Below, piece by piece: positions 23,101 through 32,548 of a stretch of 64,000 bases of DNA. The DNA comes from Diplonema papillatum (lineage: Eukaryota; Euglenozoa; Diplonemea; Diplonemida; Diplonemidae). Position 1 is the first letter of the stretch, and each line of letters opens with the position of its first letter. Made by a program: the position numbers and the translations under genes. Under the pieces are notes generated by a model that was not told where the DNA came from, ran no database searches, and saw nothing but the letters and a program-made list of their open reading frames with translations. The stretch lies in contig JAPJBO010000073.1 in the NCBI GenBank assembly GCA_030068145.1, positions 28,501 through 92,500 on the forward strand. The letters are read 5' to 3'.

Positions 23101-23432
23101 GTGGCCACTGTGTCCGCGAAGGTCTTTGTCCCGACGCTGGCCGTGCTCCAAAACGAGCTTCCGATGTCGAACACATCGATCCCCCGGCCTTCTCCGATCA
23201 CCGAGGCGGACGGGTTGGCCTGCAGCGGGGCGCGCTCCGACCTTTCGGCGAGCAGCGCGGGGATGCTGAACCGGAGGATCACGGCTTCGTCCTGGTAGTT
23301 GAAGACGACGACGTTCAGGTCGTGCTTCGTCAGCAGCGCCACCAGCGGCAGCGTCGGGTGCAGCGAGGCGTGCCTCGGCTTCGCGGACGTGAAGTGCACG
23401 TGGTGCCGGATCCGCGGCGCACCGCTCATCAT
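11133..23432 (-). CDS. TSET-complex WD40 subunit (TTRAY1/TWD40-2-like), 5 exons
   Basis: Exons on the minus strand: 23429-22630 (start Met; a second ATG sits one codon upstream), 21277-20980, 20926-20702, 18685-18344 (or ending at 18353) and 12012-11133. All junctions are GT-AG and phase-compatible, giving about 848 residues. Order and wording follow the plant TWD40-2 protein as I remember it: an N-terminal HPTLPLVALLTKHDLNVVVF propeller strand, then AVPHPLDHE joined to RFVICSNAGLLTVEVQDL, then GGHLLGVSLDGVLRFFNWD and a cysteine-poor helical solenoid. TSET is a cytosolic coat/adaptor complex acting in vesicle traffic. The middle intron is only 53 nt (20979-20927), while others exceed 1 kb. 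Exon 5 ends in phase 1 at 11133; no continuation was found, so the C-terminus is missing here or the gene is damaged. A coatomer alpha/beta'-like subunit is the alternative. Confidence 0.7.
12250..12906 (-). pseudogene. Two tandem partial copies of TSET exon 5
   Basis: Copies at 12475-12250 and 12906-12671 begin at the exon 5 acceptor (encoding AAIKVFVASASGAHETHS), run about 150 bp, then jump by internal deletion to the part encoding YDKEVVASAE and end. Each is preceded by the same spacer (family A piece plus TTTGAGCTATGTTTGTGTCC). Both lie 5' of the intact exon, in the same orientation. Confidence 0.9.
13295..13400 (-). repeat. Family A fragment, reverse orientation
   Basis: Contains GCACCAGCTTCGCAAGGAAG and AAAGCTGCCAGACAAAGAAC, the reverse of the family A 3' part. 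Confidence 0.7.
13566..14480. mobile_element. Element with GCGACAAAGTGGATTA subterminal repeats
   Basis: The left end (13566-13670) carries four copies of the motif in both orientations. The right end (14280-14475) carries a 17-bp tandem array of about ten GCGACAAAGTGGATTAG units followed by inverted copies. The interior has a minus ORF around 13508-13831 (NRDVVSRLKDGPKLTLDG...), which may be a decayed protein. No known transposase was recognised. I infer a DNA transposon from the symmetric ends. Confidence 0.5.
14768..14895 (+). ncRNA. Spliced-leader (SL) RNA gene
   Basis: The 39-nt exon (14768-14806) ends CAGTTTCTGTATTTTATTG and is followed directly by the donor GTACTT. Downstream, AGCC-TT-GGTTACCC / GGGTAGCC-TT-GGCT (14852-14881) forms a long hairpin, as in SL RNA intron stems. 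Kinetoplastid and diplonemid spliced leaders end in closely similar sequence; the match to the diplonemid leader is from memory and has a few differences. SL RNA donates its exon to the 5' end of mRNAs by trans-splicing. The 3' end was not resolved. The local DNA is AT-richer than elsewhere. A single, non-tandem copy could be a diverged or orphan gene. Confidence 0.7.
15009..15586 (+). CDS. Unrecognised proline-rich then acidic ORF pair
   Basis: ORF 15009-15362 (117 aa, proline-rich, with LPYYPPVLPGIF and RKRVHWSHDPYPDPW) ends at a perfect donor-like AG|GTGAGA. An overlapping frame from 15359 is acidic (FDFEFEEGSS, then DKDDKDD). Codon use is less GC-rich than in the host exons. The second frame runs into a family B fragment at about 15545. 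It could be a decayed mobile-element ORF or a lineage-specific gene; no family was recognised. Confidence 0.3.
15645..15700 (+). repeat. TAG-type microsatellite
   Basis: A TAG-rich run interrupted by TTTGAACTTGATATGCAG. The same pairing of TAG units and this motif occurs in kinesin intron 2. Confidence 0.8.
16090..16200 (+). repeat. Family B, partial copy
   Basis: Contains TTTGTTGAACGCTTATGCC and TTTACCTCCTTTGATC; lacks both ends. Confidence 0.7.
16802..17821. mobile_element. TA-flanked element with CAGGGGGGG ends, 1.0 kb
   Basis: Inverted ends read TTACAGGGGGGG...TAAATACAATTGT on the left and its mirror on the right, consistent with TA|CAG...CTG|TA. Several GGAATACAATTGT units lie just inside both ends. 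The interior holds a minus ORF (about 17320-16971; VVQTAWGVRSVVATVRHIPE...) that I do not recognise and which may be transposon-derived. Confidence 0.65.
17825..17915 (+). repeat. Dispersed repeat family G
   Basis: Carries AAGTACATGAACCACATGGA and TTAAGCAGCGGCTGCC, then CCGTGACACC. Other copies are at 47440-47545, 54485-54550, 55225-55290, 55965-56060 and 56275-56375, all on the plus strand. Confidence 0.75.
18035..18175 (+). repeat. Family B copy
   Basis: Starts within TTGTTGAACGCTTACGCCC and ends at CCTACAAAGCAGGTGC. Confidence 0.75.
19345..20142. mobile_element. G-run-ended element containing a tRNA-derived SINE
   Basis: The ends are CTGGGGGGGGGTCAAATACA on the left and the inverse TGTATTTGACCCCCCCCCAG on the right, resembling the 16802-17821 element but with ATATTATT in place of AATTGT motifs. 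The interior is largely the SINE described separately. Confidence 0.55.
19819..20105 (+). mobile_element. tRNA-derived SINE
   Basis: The head is tRNA-like: A-box TGGTCTAGCGG (19827-19837) and B-box GGTTCGATTCC (19870-19880), at a normal pol III spacing of 33 nt between the boxes. It is followed by an unrelated body (TCTGAAGTGCCTTCTGGGGG...) that is shared with a minus-strand copy at 51232-51430. A diverged body-only copy is at about 60600-60735. It needs LINE machinery in trans, by family knowledge. Confidence 0.7.
20195..20345 (+). repeat. Family A, 5' part
   Basis: Begins TACTCGACGTAGCTGCTTCG and runs through CTCAGGACTTTGACCTG. Confidence 0.65.
21820..21940. mobile_element. Decayed MITE related to the 4.5-kb element
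   Basis: The right end GACTCCACCGTG|TA and the internal ACGGGTGTCACGCCCGCTTT palindrome match the ends of the element at 34222-38737. The left end is degraded. Confidence 0.55.
22105..22330 (+). repeat. Family B, near full-length copy (TSET intron 1 side)
   Basis: Runs from AAATACTCGAGGGACTGCC to GCAGGTGCTTATACAGAACA. No TIRs and no recognisable pol III boxes were seen. Confidence 0.8.
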
Positions 23433-23689
23433 GCGCTTTCTTTTGTATGCGCGCACTAGCGGAACTCTCCTGCTTTGGGAAGGTTCGTGTAATACGCTAT
23501 CAACTGCTGATTTCTGGCACCAACAATGCATTGTCAACACGCTGATTTCTAGCGCCAATGCATTGTTGACACAAGAAAACAGCAACGAAATGAGCCCCTC
23601 CGTTCCCCCAACTCTCAAGATGCCCAGCTAAAAACTACGGTGGCTCCGTTTCCCAAATGCCTTGCCCCTTCTCCCCTACCTTCCCCAGT

Positions 23690-24385
23690 AGCTGCAGCGG
23701 GGCGCTCTGACCTTTCGGCGAGCAGCGCGGGGATGCTGAACCGGAGGATCACGGCTTCGTCCTGGTAGTTGAAGACGACGACGTTCAGGTCGTGCTTCGT
23801 CAGCGCCACCAGCGGCAGCGTCGGGTGCAGCGAGGCATGCCTCGGCTTCGCGGACGTGAAGTGCACGTGGTGCCGGATCCGCGGCGCACCGCTCATCGTG
23901 CGCTTTCTTTTGTATGCGCGCACTAGCGGAACTCACCTGCTTTGGTACGGTTCGTGTAAACGCTATCGACTGCTGATTTCTGGCACCAACAATGCATTGT
24001 TAGCACAGAAGACAGCAAAGAAATGAGTCCCCCCGCTCCCCCAACTCTCAAAATGCCCTGCTAAACCCTGCAGGATGCCTTGCCCCTTCTCCTCCCCTAC
24101 CTTCCTCAGTAGCTGCACGGGGCGCGCTCCGACGCCTTTCGGCGAGCAGCGCTGGGATGCTGAACCGGAGGATCACGGCTTCGTCCTGGTAGTTGAAGAC
24201 GACGACGTTCAGGTCGTGCTTTGTCAGCAGCGCCACCAGCGGCAGCGTCGGGTGCAGCGAGGCGTGCCTCGGCTTCGCGGACGTGAAGTGCACGCGGTGC
24301 CGGATCCGCGGCGCACCGCTCATCGTGCGCTTTCTTTTGTATGCGCGCACTAGCGGAACTCTCCTGCTTTGGTAAGGTTCGTGCA
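23690..24385 (-). pseudogene. Two partial copies of TSET exon 1 with its 5' flank
   Basis: Copies at about 23945-23690 and 24385-24085 include the upstream sequence (CTAGTGCGCGCATACAAAAG), the start codon and the part encoding MSGAPRIRHHVHFTSAKPRH through SIPALLAER, then stop matching at the same place. One carries a 3-nt deletion. Both lie 5' of the intact exon 1. Confidence 0.9.
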
Positions 24386-24769
24386 ATACGTTCTCAAACT
24401 GCTGATTTTTATTTTCAATAGCTGCAAGCCGGAAAAGAAATTCCAGTCTCCCGCAATAACCATGGGATCACATGCTATGCCCTTCTGCGTCTTAGCGAAC
24501 AACGTTGTGAAGCCTCATAACACGAAGGACGGGTACTAGACGAAGGCACGTCGTTCTGCGATCAGGCACGTGGACGGTAGTCTGCAGCAAAGGGGATGTA
24601 ATTTGAAGCAAATGAGCTCGGGTAGAGTCTAAACAACACCGCGGCTCTGCCCATGGCGAAACGAGAATGAAAGAGCTAGCATTTTTCTTTTGCGCGGGGA
24701 AGAACCCAGTATGTTGCGTTCGACCTCTTCTTTTTTGCTTGAACAAAACGCGAAAGTTCGCAGCAGGGG

Positions 24770-24880
24770 GTCATCTGTGCAAGCTGATGACTTGATCCGC
24801 CGACTAGGCACTCTTCATTCAAGGAGAATAGTTGCAAGCATCGTTCCTCATCACAGCGCAGCTTCGGCAAGGCGCCGGCT
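24770..24880 (-). pseudogene. 18S rRNA fragment, 3' domain
   Basis: The minus strand reads TTCTCCTTGAATGAAGAGTG, CCTAGTCGGCGG and AAGTCATCAGCTTGCAC, a diverged version of the conserved region before the 18S decoding site. It covers the same area as 41955-42260. Confidence 0.7.
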
Positions 24881-24989
24881 CCTGCCGCAGCACGTATCGG
24901 AATCCGCATGCTCTCATGTCGGCTGCCATCATTGCTTGATCCTAATGCACACTTTCACCGTTTCTGGTGAACGCCAAACGGTGGTGAAG

Positions 24990-26060
24990 CAAGGTGATGT
25001 GTCACTCGGCGGCTCCTCGTCATGTGTTTGGGCAACGTGCTGAGCTCGCTTCGTATGCAAACGACTTTGCGTGATGACAAATTCATGCGCGCAGCTTCTG
25101 CTTAACACGGTAATGTCGCATTGCGAAAGAGCAAAACGGCGGGTCAGGCGGGATGTCATGTCGCCTGGTGCGCTTGCAACGTGCTGAGCGCCCGCTCTGT
25201 TTACAAACGACGTTGCGCTGGTTGACACGACACAAAGCTACTACAACATAATGGTCAGGTCAGGCTGGATGTGGTGCCGCCTGGTATGGCTCCTCGTCAT
25301 GTGTTTTGTCGATACGTTACTGTTCCATTACAAATGACTTTGCGCGGTGTTCAATTCGTGTGCGCAGAGCTTCTGGTTGACACGCCACAACGGCACAACA
25401 TAACACGTCCAAAACAGCGGGTGGATGGGTGTTGTGTCGCCGCTCGTCGTCATGTGTGTTGTCGTACGCTACCGAGCGTCAGCTCTGATTACGGCTTTGC
25501 GTGGTGCCAAATTCAGGTGGGTGCGCAACTTTTGTTCACGACAATGTCACATCATGACTGACCAAAACGGTGAGTCAGGCTGGTGTGGTGCCGCCTGGTA
25601 TGGCTCCTCGTCATGTGTTTTGTCGATACGTTACTGTTCCATTACAAATGACTTTGCGCGGTGTTCAATTCGTGTGCGCAGAGCTTCTGGTTGACACGCC
25701 ACAACGTCACAACATAACACGTCCAAAACAGCGGGTGGATGGATGTTGTGTCGCCGCTCGTCGTCATGTGTGTTGTCGTACGCTACCGAGCGTCAGCTCT
25801 GATTACGGCTTTGCGTGGTGCCAAATTCAGGTGGGTGCGCAACTTTTGTTCACGACAATGTCACATCATGACTGACCAAAACGGTGGGTCAGGCTGGTGT
25901 GGTGCCGCCTGGTATGGCTCCTCGTCATGTGATTTGTCGACACGTTACCGAGTCCGAGCTCCGTTTACAAATGACTTTGCATGGTGCCAAACTAGTGTGC
26001 ACAGCTTCTGTACTCAACACGACAACGTCACATCATGACTGACCAAAACGGTGGGTCAGG
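24990..26060 (+). repeat. Satellite of 314 bp, fused to the 3' end of the 26-kb gene
   Basis: Two clear 314-bp units (25255-25568 and 25569-25882), a partial third, and older diverged units to the left. The unit contains GCCTGGTATGGCTCCTCGTC and GCGCCCGCTCTGTTTACAAA. The last unit merges with the coding 3' end at about 26055-26120, so the satellite probably arose from that exon's end. Confidence 0.8.
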
Positions 26061-26603
26061 CTGCGTGTTGTGCCGCCTGTTGTGGCTCCTCGTCATGTGC
26101 TTCGGCATCGCGCTCAGCGCCCGCTCCGTCGACAGGCGGTCTCGGAACGCCTTCTCCTCGCGGTAGTACGCGTCGGCTTCCTCTTGAACCGCGGCCTCCG
26201 CAGCTTTTTTCTCGTCCTCCAACAGCCTCCGGTCAGCAGCCAATGCGGCGGGATCCGGGTTGAACCATATATCCGTCCGCTTCGTGGTTCTGGCGGAGGT
26301 CAGCCGGGCCTGGACCCGGCGCTCGCGCGCCAGCCGGCAGTCCTGCAGGTACTGCTCGGAGATCGACTCCACCACGCGTGCCGCCACTCGCGGGTTCTCG
26401 CTGTCGTTGGGCTTGATCTGCTCCCGGACGACGTTCGCCGCCGCCGCGTACGGCATCCGCCCGGTCTGCACGAGGTGCAGCTGCCGGTTCAGGTACCGCT
26501 CACGGGTCAGCCGCTTCTGCACGTCGCCCAGCTTGTACCGCGCCGGCAGAATCCGCGCCTGCGCGCCCCATTTCGTGAGTCCTGTGGGGACAACCGACAT
26601 CAC
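26028..26603 (-). CDS. Unrecognised charged helical protein, 186-191 aa
   Basis: GC3-rich, clearly coding frame on the minus strand: GLTKWGAQARILPARYKLGD near the start, then long charged helices (QEEADAYYREEKAFRDRLST). The chain may start at M26603 or M26600. Alternatively, CCACAG at 26587-26582 may be an acceptor with the coding exon starting at 26581. The last 15 residues and the stop at 26028 lie in satellite-like sequence, so the native C-terminus may differ (a donor before it was not found). I recognise no family. Both flanks are tandem arrays made from this gene's own sequence. Confidence 0.6.
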   Translation of the reverse strand: MMSVVPTGLTKWGAQARILPARYKLGDVQKRLTRERYLNRQLHLVQTGRMPYAAAANVVREQIKPNDSENPRVAARVVESISEQYLQDCRLARERRVQARLTSARTTKRTDIWFNPDPAALAADRRLLEDEKKAAEAAVQEEADAYYREEKAFRDRLSTERALSAMPKHMTRSHNRRHNTQPDPPFWSVMM

Positions 26604-26820
26604 CCCAAAACCCCCTTTTTCCCTTCTGTAGAAGATGCTTGATTGAGCGGCCAGCTGCGAAATCTCAAAGGAGGTAAATGTCCTGTATACATGTAACTCT
26701 GGGTTTTGGGCGGGCGTAAGCTTTCAACAGAAAATAGTTGTATTGACCCACAGTGTAGTTGTTGGTTGTTCTCCCTTCTAGCCTTCGTCGAAATAGACAA
26801 TCCCTCGGGTTCTAGCTGTC

Positions 26821-27160
26821 GTGGGGCTTCATCTGCTCCCGGACGACATTCGCCGCCGCAGCGTACGTCTGCACGAGGTGCAGCTGCCGGTTCAGGTACT
26901 CACGAGGTGCAGCTGCCGGTTCAGGTACTCACGAGGTGCAGCTGCCGGTTCAGGTACTCACGAGGTGCAGCTGCCGGTTCAGGTACTCACGAGGTGCAGC
27001 TGCCGGTTCAGGTACTTACGAGGTGCAGCTGCCGGTTCAGGTACTCACGAGGTGCAGCTGCCGGTTCAGGTACTTACGAGGTGCAGCTGCCGGTTCAGGT
27101 ACTCACGAGGTGCTCACGGGTCAGCCGCCTCTGCACGTCGCCCAGCTTGTGCTCGCCTCG
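26821..27160 (-). pseudogene. Exon copy expanded into a 29-bp minisatellite
   Basis: Sequence matching exon positions about 26400-26550 is interrupted by about nine 29-bp units (26871-27113) each reading CACGAGGTGCAGCTGCCGGT plus TCAGGTACT. Because 29 is not a multiple of three, the frame rotates from unit to unit. The copy lies 5' of the parent exon. Confidence 0.9.
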
Positions 27161-27249
27161 CGGGGGACCGCCGCCTCGTAGCGCTGCAGGGGGGGGTGCT
27201 CTGGCCGGCGGGTGAGCTCGCCTCGCGGGGGACCGCCGCCTCGTAGCGC

Positions 27250-28735
27250 TGCAGCCTCGTTTTCTTTTGCGACTGGCCTACAACGCCTTGATCCCCAACC
27301 TCTCTCCCGCTAGCGGCGAAATGAGAACGGGAGCGGAGGAATAAAAATACAAGCAGGAACCAAAGGTGCGCCGGACTGCAGCAACAGCACTCAGTTCCTT
27401 CGCCCATTTCTTCATGTGCCTTTTTTCTTTTCGCAAACGAGTCGAATGAAGAGAGAGACGAGAAACGAAAACAGCCGATAGGTCGAAAGGCAGGAGGATG
27501 GGAAGGGATGGGTTGCCGGAACGTGCTGCGAATAGTTCTGTGTGCTCACCCGCACTGATCCTACCGCCGGAGGGTCTCTGCGGGACTCTGCAACATCGGT
27601 GTGAGTCTGGTTTGTCAGGCGGCTGTTCGTAGCTCGCCACTGCGCCAGGACCACCCACAGGCTACGAGGGGGGACAGCTGGTGCAGACCCCAGGAGCAAA
27701 AGTCTGTCTCGCATGCATGCTTGATGCTAGCATCGGGCGTGCGGTTCCCTTGGGGCTGGCTGTCGATTTTTTGGGCCATCTTCGTTCATCACCTTTGAAC
27801 GGGTAGACGCCCCCCCGCAAACCCGATTTATCGAGGGAATCCTCAAGGCATCTGAACGTGCAGTGTACTGCACGTTGTATGGACAAATCATTTTCTCTGC
27901 CCAAATAGCCCGCCTGGTAAGTGGTGACCTCGCAGCCTTTTTCTCTCACTCTCTAAGGCCTCTGCGGGGAAGACCCCATCGCTAGTAATGCCACTGTTCC
28001 TCTTTCTACCTTTCTAGGCTAGAAGTGATTAACCCTTTATGGGTCGGAAAGCCCGGCGCACGCTTGGGGGGGCGAAAAAGAGAAAAAACAAACAGAAAAG
28101 CATCAGGTTTTCTGGCAGCAAAACACAAGAACGAAAACGAAGAAGAAAAATGGTTGCCCTCCCGGACCTGAAGGAGATTCCGAGCCGGCATGTGCCTGCC
28201 GATGAGCCTATTTCTCTGGAGGGCCCACGAAACTCGACTAACTAGACGAGTTTGGCAGAGAAGGTGGATGAGTTCGCTCGTATGCAAGAGTGGGGAGCAG
28301 CGGGGGCAACAGTCGAAGTGTCGCGTGCTCCGCTGCCGGCTTACTACGCACTGCTGCTGATCTCAACATGTGCCTTTTGCTACCGTCGCCGCTGCAGCCG
28401 GGCTAAGCAAAGGAATGCAATACCTTGCCCGTCCCCCGTCCCTTTTGCTGACGTGGATCCAGAGCATATGGTAGGAACAAAGGCAAATGATCTGTGCCAG
28501 CGAGGGCAAATGGGAGTGATTTTGCGCTCCAGTAGTGCCGAATCTGGCACTCAACTGCGTTGAAAGGGTAGAATGCAGTGACGCTAGGTTCCGTTGTATC
28601 GTACAGTTCCTTTCGAAGTAAGCACCTAGCAGCCCCATCGCGCATTCCAGGTTACCCTGCAGCGCCGCAAAGCATTGATCGAGGTCCAGGAACCCAACAG
28701 AAGGGAACTGATCCGTTCCGGGCAGGTGCCGCAAA
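27250..28735. other. Gene-free region with family D copy
   Basis: Contains a family D copy (27510-27670) and unique-looking sequence with short ORFs only. A basic 68-aa plus ORF (28039-28245; KARRTLGGAKKRKNKQKS) could encode a small protein but has no supporting signal. Confidence 0.4.
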
Positions 28736-28830
28736 AAAATGGCAGCGCTCTTGTTAAGGATCAGCCACTTTGGCCGGATGGCCGGATAAACCAGACCCCC
28801 CCCCATGGGTTGATTCTTGCCCGAATCCCC
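28735..28830 (+). repeat. Family E, 5' part
   Basis: Contains GCTCTTGTTAAGGATCAGCC and GGCCGGATGGCCGGATAAAC; longer copies are at 46855-47200 and 58735-59145. Confidence 0.75.
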
Positions 28831-28851
28831 GGGGGGGTCCGCCTTGTTTTT

Positions 28852-31800
28852 TTACTTGGCCACCGCGTTGGACACGCTGCGGGACAGCGCCTCTACGGTG
28901 ATGCTCTGCTCGTTGCTGATGGAGAGCACTTCTCGGATTTCTTCGCTCTTCCTGCTCACTGAGTCCGTCAGCGCCTCGGTGGCGCTGTGCAGCTGCCGGA
29001 GGCCCTCATCGGTTTCGCTGGCGACGTCGCTCATGATCTGCTCAACAGCGCGTGCCTTCCTGGTGGCCCGTCTGCTGACGAAGACCCAGAACAGCAGCAC
29101 GAACATCACGACGCTGCACTCGAGCGCGGTCATGTACATCGGCGCTTCTGTACCTTGCTGCATGCTCAGCAACCACTTGCCCGCGTTTTGGTACATCTCC
29201 TTCGGCGAGTCCTTCTGCCACGGTAGCTGCTGGTCCCTGTCGTGTTGGAATTCGGGTTAAGCGCTGCGTCTGTCTTCCGCCCGGATGCGCAACCTCGCTG
29301 GTGAAACCACGGGTCAAACTCAAGTGGTTCGTGACTCCAAATTGGGGACCCAAGGCCTCAAACGAAAGGTTTCGTAGCACATCTCTTCGCAGCAGTAAAC
29401 ACGGACCTTTTTGACGTGCCTATAATCCGGAACCACGCTCGGGTTCCGACTTGCTCTGTTCGAATGCCCAGGTATCTTGAGAGCACTCCAGCCAAACTGG
29501 TGTCCCGAAACGCGGTTTTTGCAAGCAGAGAAAGCCCTAAGATCATTTCATTCATTCTTCTGCTTTCTGCTTTCAAAGGGGCAGTCCTCGATCGCATCTC
29601 TACGACCGACAGCTTTTCTCAATTGCTTTTTTTGTCATTCACCATCGTGTCTTCCCGATTACCTTGACCATGTGATCGAGCGTATACAAGTATTCTAACT
29701 CGGATCTGGAACGAGTCCATGGGATAGGAACGGTCTTGACTTTTGCATTTTCATTGGCACCCCCCCCCACTAGGGCATGTGATCATGGCAAACGTTGAAC
29801 GTTTGAACGTTTGAGAAACGTTTGCGTTTGCAAAATTCATGTCAAACGTGTATCAAACGTGAGGCGCTGGCTGCGCGTGCAGTGGGGTCGGCTTGTGTGA
29901 ACACTCGAGCCACAAGGGCAAGATCTTCATGCCCGGGGCCCAGAAAGGGGGGGGGAACACTTGCTGAAGGCTAGTATCTCCCTGTAGCTCCCTGTGCACG
30001 CCCAAGGAGAACCTTATTGTCGTCGTGTCCGCCTGCAGCCACGTGGACAAGTGCTATCAAGGGTCGTGTACTGTGTACAGACCCGGTCCATCGATTGGCA
30101 AACGTCACGCTTGCGCGTTTGTCAAACGCTTGCGTTTGATAAATCTTGTCAAACGTACGTTTGCAAACGTTTGATAACGTCACTGCAGTGGGACCCCGGG
30201 ACGCCCCCACGAGAAAGCTTTTCCATCCTGGGCCACGAACGGTACTGATTATTTGGGTACGTGTGGCAAGAACCTGCTTCGGCTGTCTTCTCTGTCGCAT
30301 GCACACGGATTCAGTCTCTGACTCGGAAATGGCGGAGTGCGTGGGGTGGGAATTTCAGACGGGCTCGGAGGTGTGGTCACTCGCTGCAGAGCTCTTTACA
30401 GCCGAGCGCAATACCACGTTGTTGAACACGATGACTCGCAGGGGGGTGCGACGTATTTGGGCCGCATGCTGCAAAATGGCTGCTGGAGAATCCACGAGGG
30501 TCCCTGCGGCTGAGTGATCCATGCTCGCTCGGGTCTCTGCGTCTTTCCCGGGTCGAACGGTACTACTGAACCACCGAACTGAAAGAGGTCGAAGGTTCTC
30601 ATACTTTTTCTTCAAGATTGACGCAGCCCATTGGGCTGAGGGAAAGCGATAAACAACGACGTGCGAAACCGCGCCAAGGTTGGACAGCGGAACCTCGCCG
30701 CCTTGTGCCAACTCAAAGCTACTTTTGGTAAAATTAGCTTGGCCATTTCGTCTGCTTCTTATGACCAAGACTACGGGTTAGGTTTGTTGGGCTGGGCTGG
30801 CATGGTAGTACGTGCCTGTTGACTACCAATTCATACATAATAAATTTTGTATCCGGAACGAACAGGACCCCGAGGGCAAAAAGGACCTTCTGGGGAAGCG
30901 GGGGGTTGAAAGTAGGGCCAGACCTGTTCATTTCGGTGAGCAGCTTGCGCTTTCCGATGACGCCGTGCACGGCCTCGTAGCTCTTCGCCTTCAGCAGCTG
31001 CTGTAAACCGCAGGCTGCGGTTTTCGTCCTGTTTGTTTCGGTGATGGTGAACATCTCCCTTCCCCCGGCGCAGGTTTTGCTCCTGCGCACCATTTTTGAT
31101 CGGCTTCCTTCTGGCAGGGTCGGTACACCCGGATGGGCGCACCTTGTACACCAAGGGCCCCCCCACTACCAGGTGGGTACCACGTAAGCATTCCTTGCGT
31201 CACATTATTTTGGATATCCGTAGAACACCTGTTCAGGCGTGGGCTCTGCCCTGTTCACTCGCCGTTACTAGGAGCATCGCTGTTGCTTTCTTTTCCTGCG
31301 CTGAGTGATGTGCTTAAGTTCGGTGTCTCTTCAACAGCTTTCTAGAGTAAGTTCGCTTAGGAATCGGGGGTTTTAAAGTCTCCGGGTGACCACTGTCGCA
31401 AAGGTTCATTTTGAGGTGTCGGAGACTAGTTTGCGTATCGCATCTGTGGCAGTGACCAGGACATGTGCTTGCGTGCGTGTCTTCGTTGCCTCTTGCCGAC
31501 GATTCAACATATTTTTGTGTTTCCGACGATCCCGTGGGACGTACATGTTGGTGTCTTCTCGACCTTGTGAGGTTCAGCTACAGGTGGTCGGTGGGCCCCC
31601 CCTCGCCGATAGGAAGCTTTACTTGTTATGTTACTGTGGGAGCTGGGGCAAAGCGCATGGCAGGCACCCTCCCGAACCGACTCCAGGAGTTTAGCCCCCC
31701 TTAGCATCATCACTGGACCTTCTCGAGCATTTCCTACGCAAGACCTGTGCTCTGATGAACGGTGGAATGGTGCCTTGCAAGTAATCTCTTCATCGGAATG

Positions 31801-32504
31801 AAAGCGCTTACGCGTACACCAAACGCATACGGGTCGACCACCGATGTTACTGTGAACAAACCAGCGTGCCCAAAGCAGGCGTTCGCCGTGAATGATAAAG
31901 CATGGAATAACAAGGGATCGATTCTCTCGACTCTTTTTGTTGGTCTTTTAACCCGAGAAAGACGAAACTCAAAAGAGAACCGCTAAGAACTTCGTGGCCT
32001 CGTTGCGCGGGATCAATAGGGACTGCCGGGGTCGTACGTACTCCTACGTCAGAGGTGAAATTTCTAGATCGTAGGAAGACGAACTTCTGCGAAAGCATTC
32101 GACAAGAATGTCTTTATTAATCAAGAACGAGACCAAGTGCCAAGAAACACGAGCGCGACATACGTTTGGCCGAGCTTCTGGGCGCCTTCCTTCGCCTGCT
32201 GCGACAGAACGTCCGGAATGGCACGTAGGGGTGTGTCACCATTGACGGTGACCACTTTGGCTCGTTCGCCTCGTGCAACTTCGATGTCTGCGGGGGGAAG
32301 AATTTGTTTCAGCGAAAGAGCGCGTGGTGCTTAGAGGGAAAATCTTGGTTGGAGTTAATAGAAAACACAAGTGGGGCACAGAGAAAGAGAGGGGGTAAAA
32401 CCCCGCAGACACTTACAGTCTCACTGCGGGAATGCTGCTGCGCAGTCGTCAAGCCAACCAAGAACCATGTGGTTGGGAGGGGGTGTAGTTGGACGGGAAG
32501 AAAA

Positions 32505-32548
<44 letters not shown>

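Noticed and set aside
26706..27246. Plus-strand ORFs with repeated GAAAGSG / HEVQLPVQ peptides
   Set aside because: They arise from the 29-bp minisatellite, whose frame rotates every unit; the parent gene is on the minus strand.
28852..28856. GTAAAA after codon AA at the end of the mitochondrial-type gene as a splice donor to the 26-kb exon
   Set aside because: The join would put the 26581 exon out of its long open frame, so the in-frame TAA is taken as the stop.
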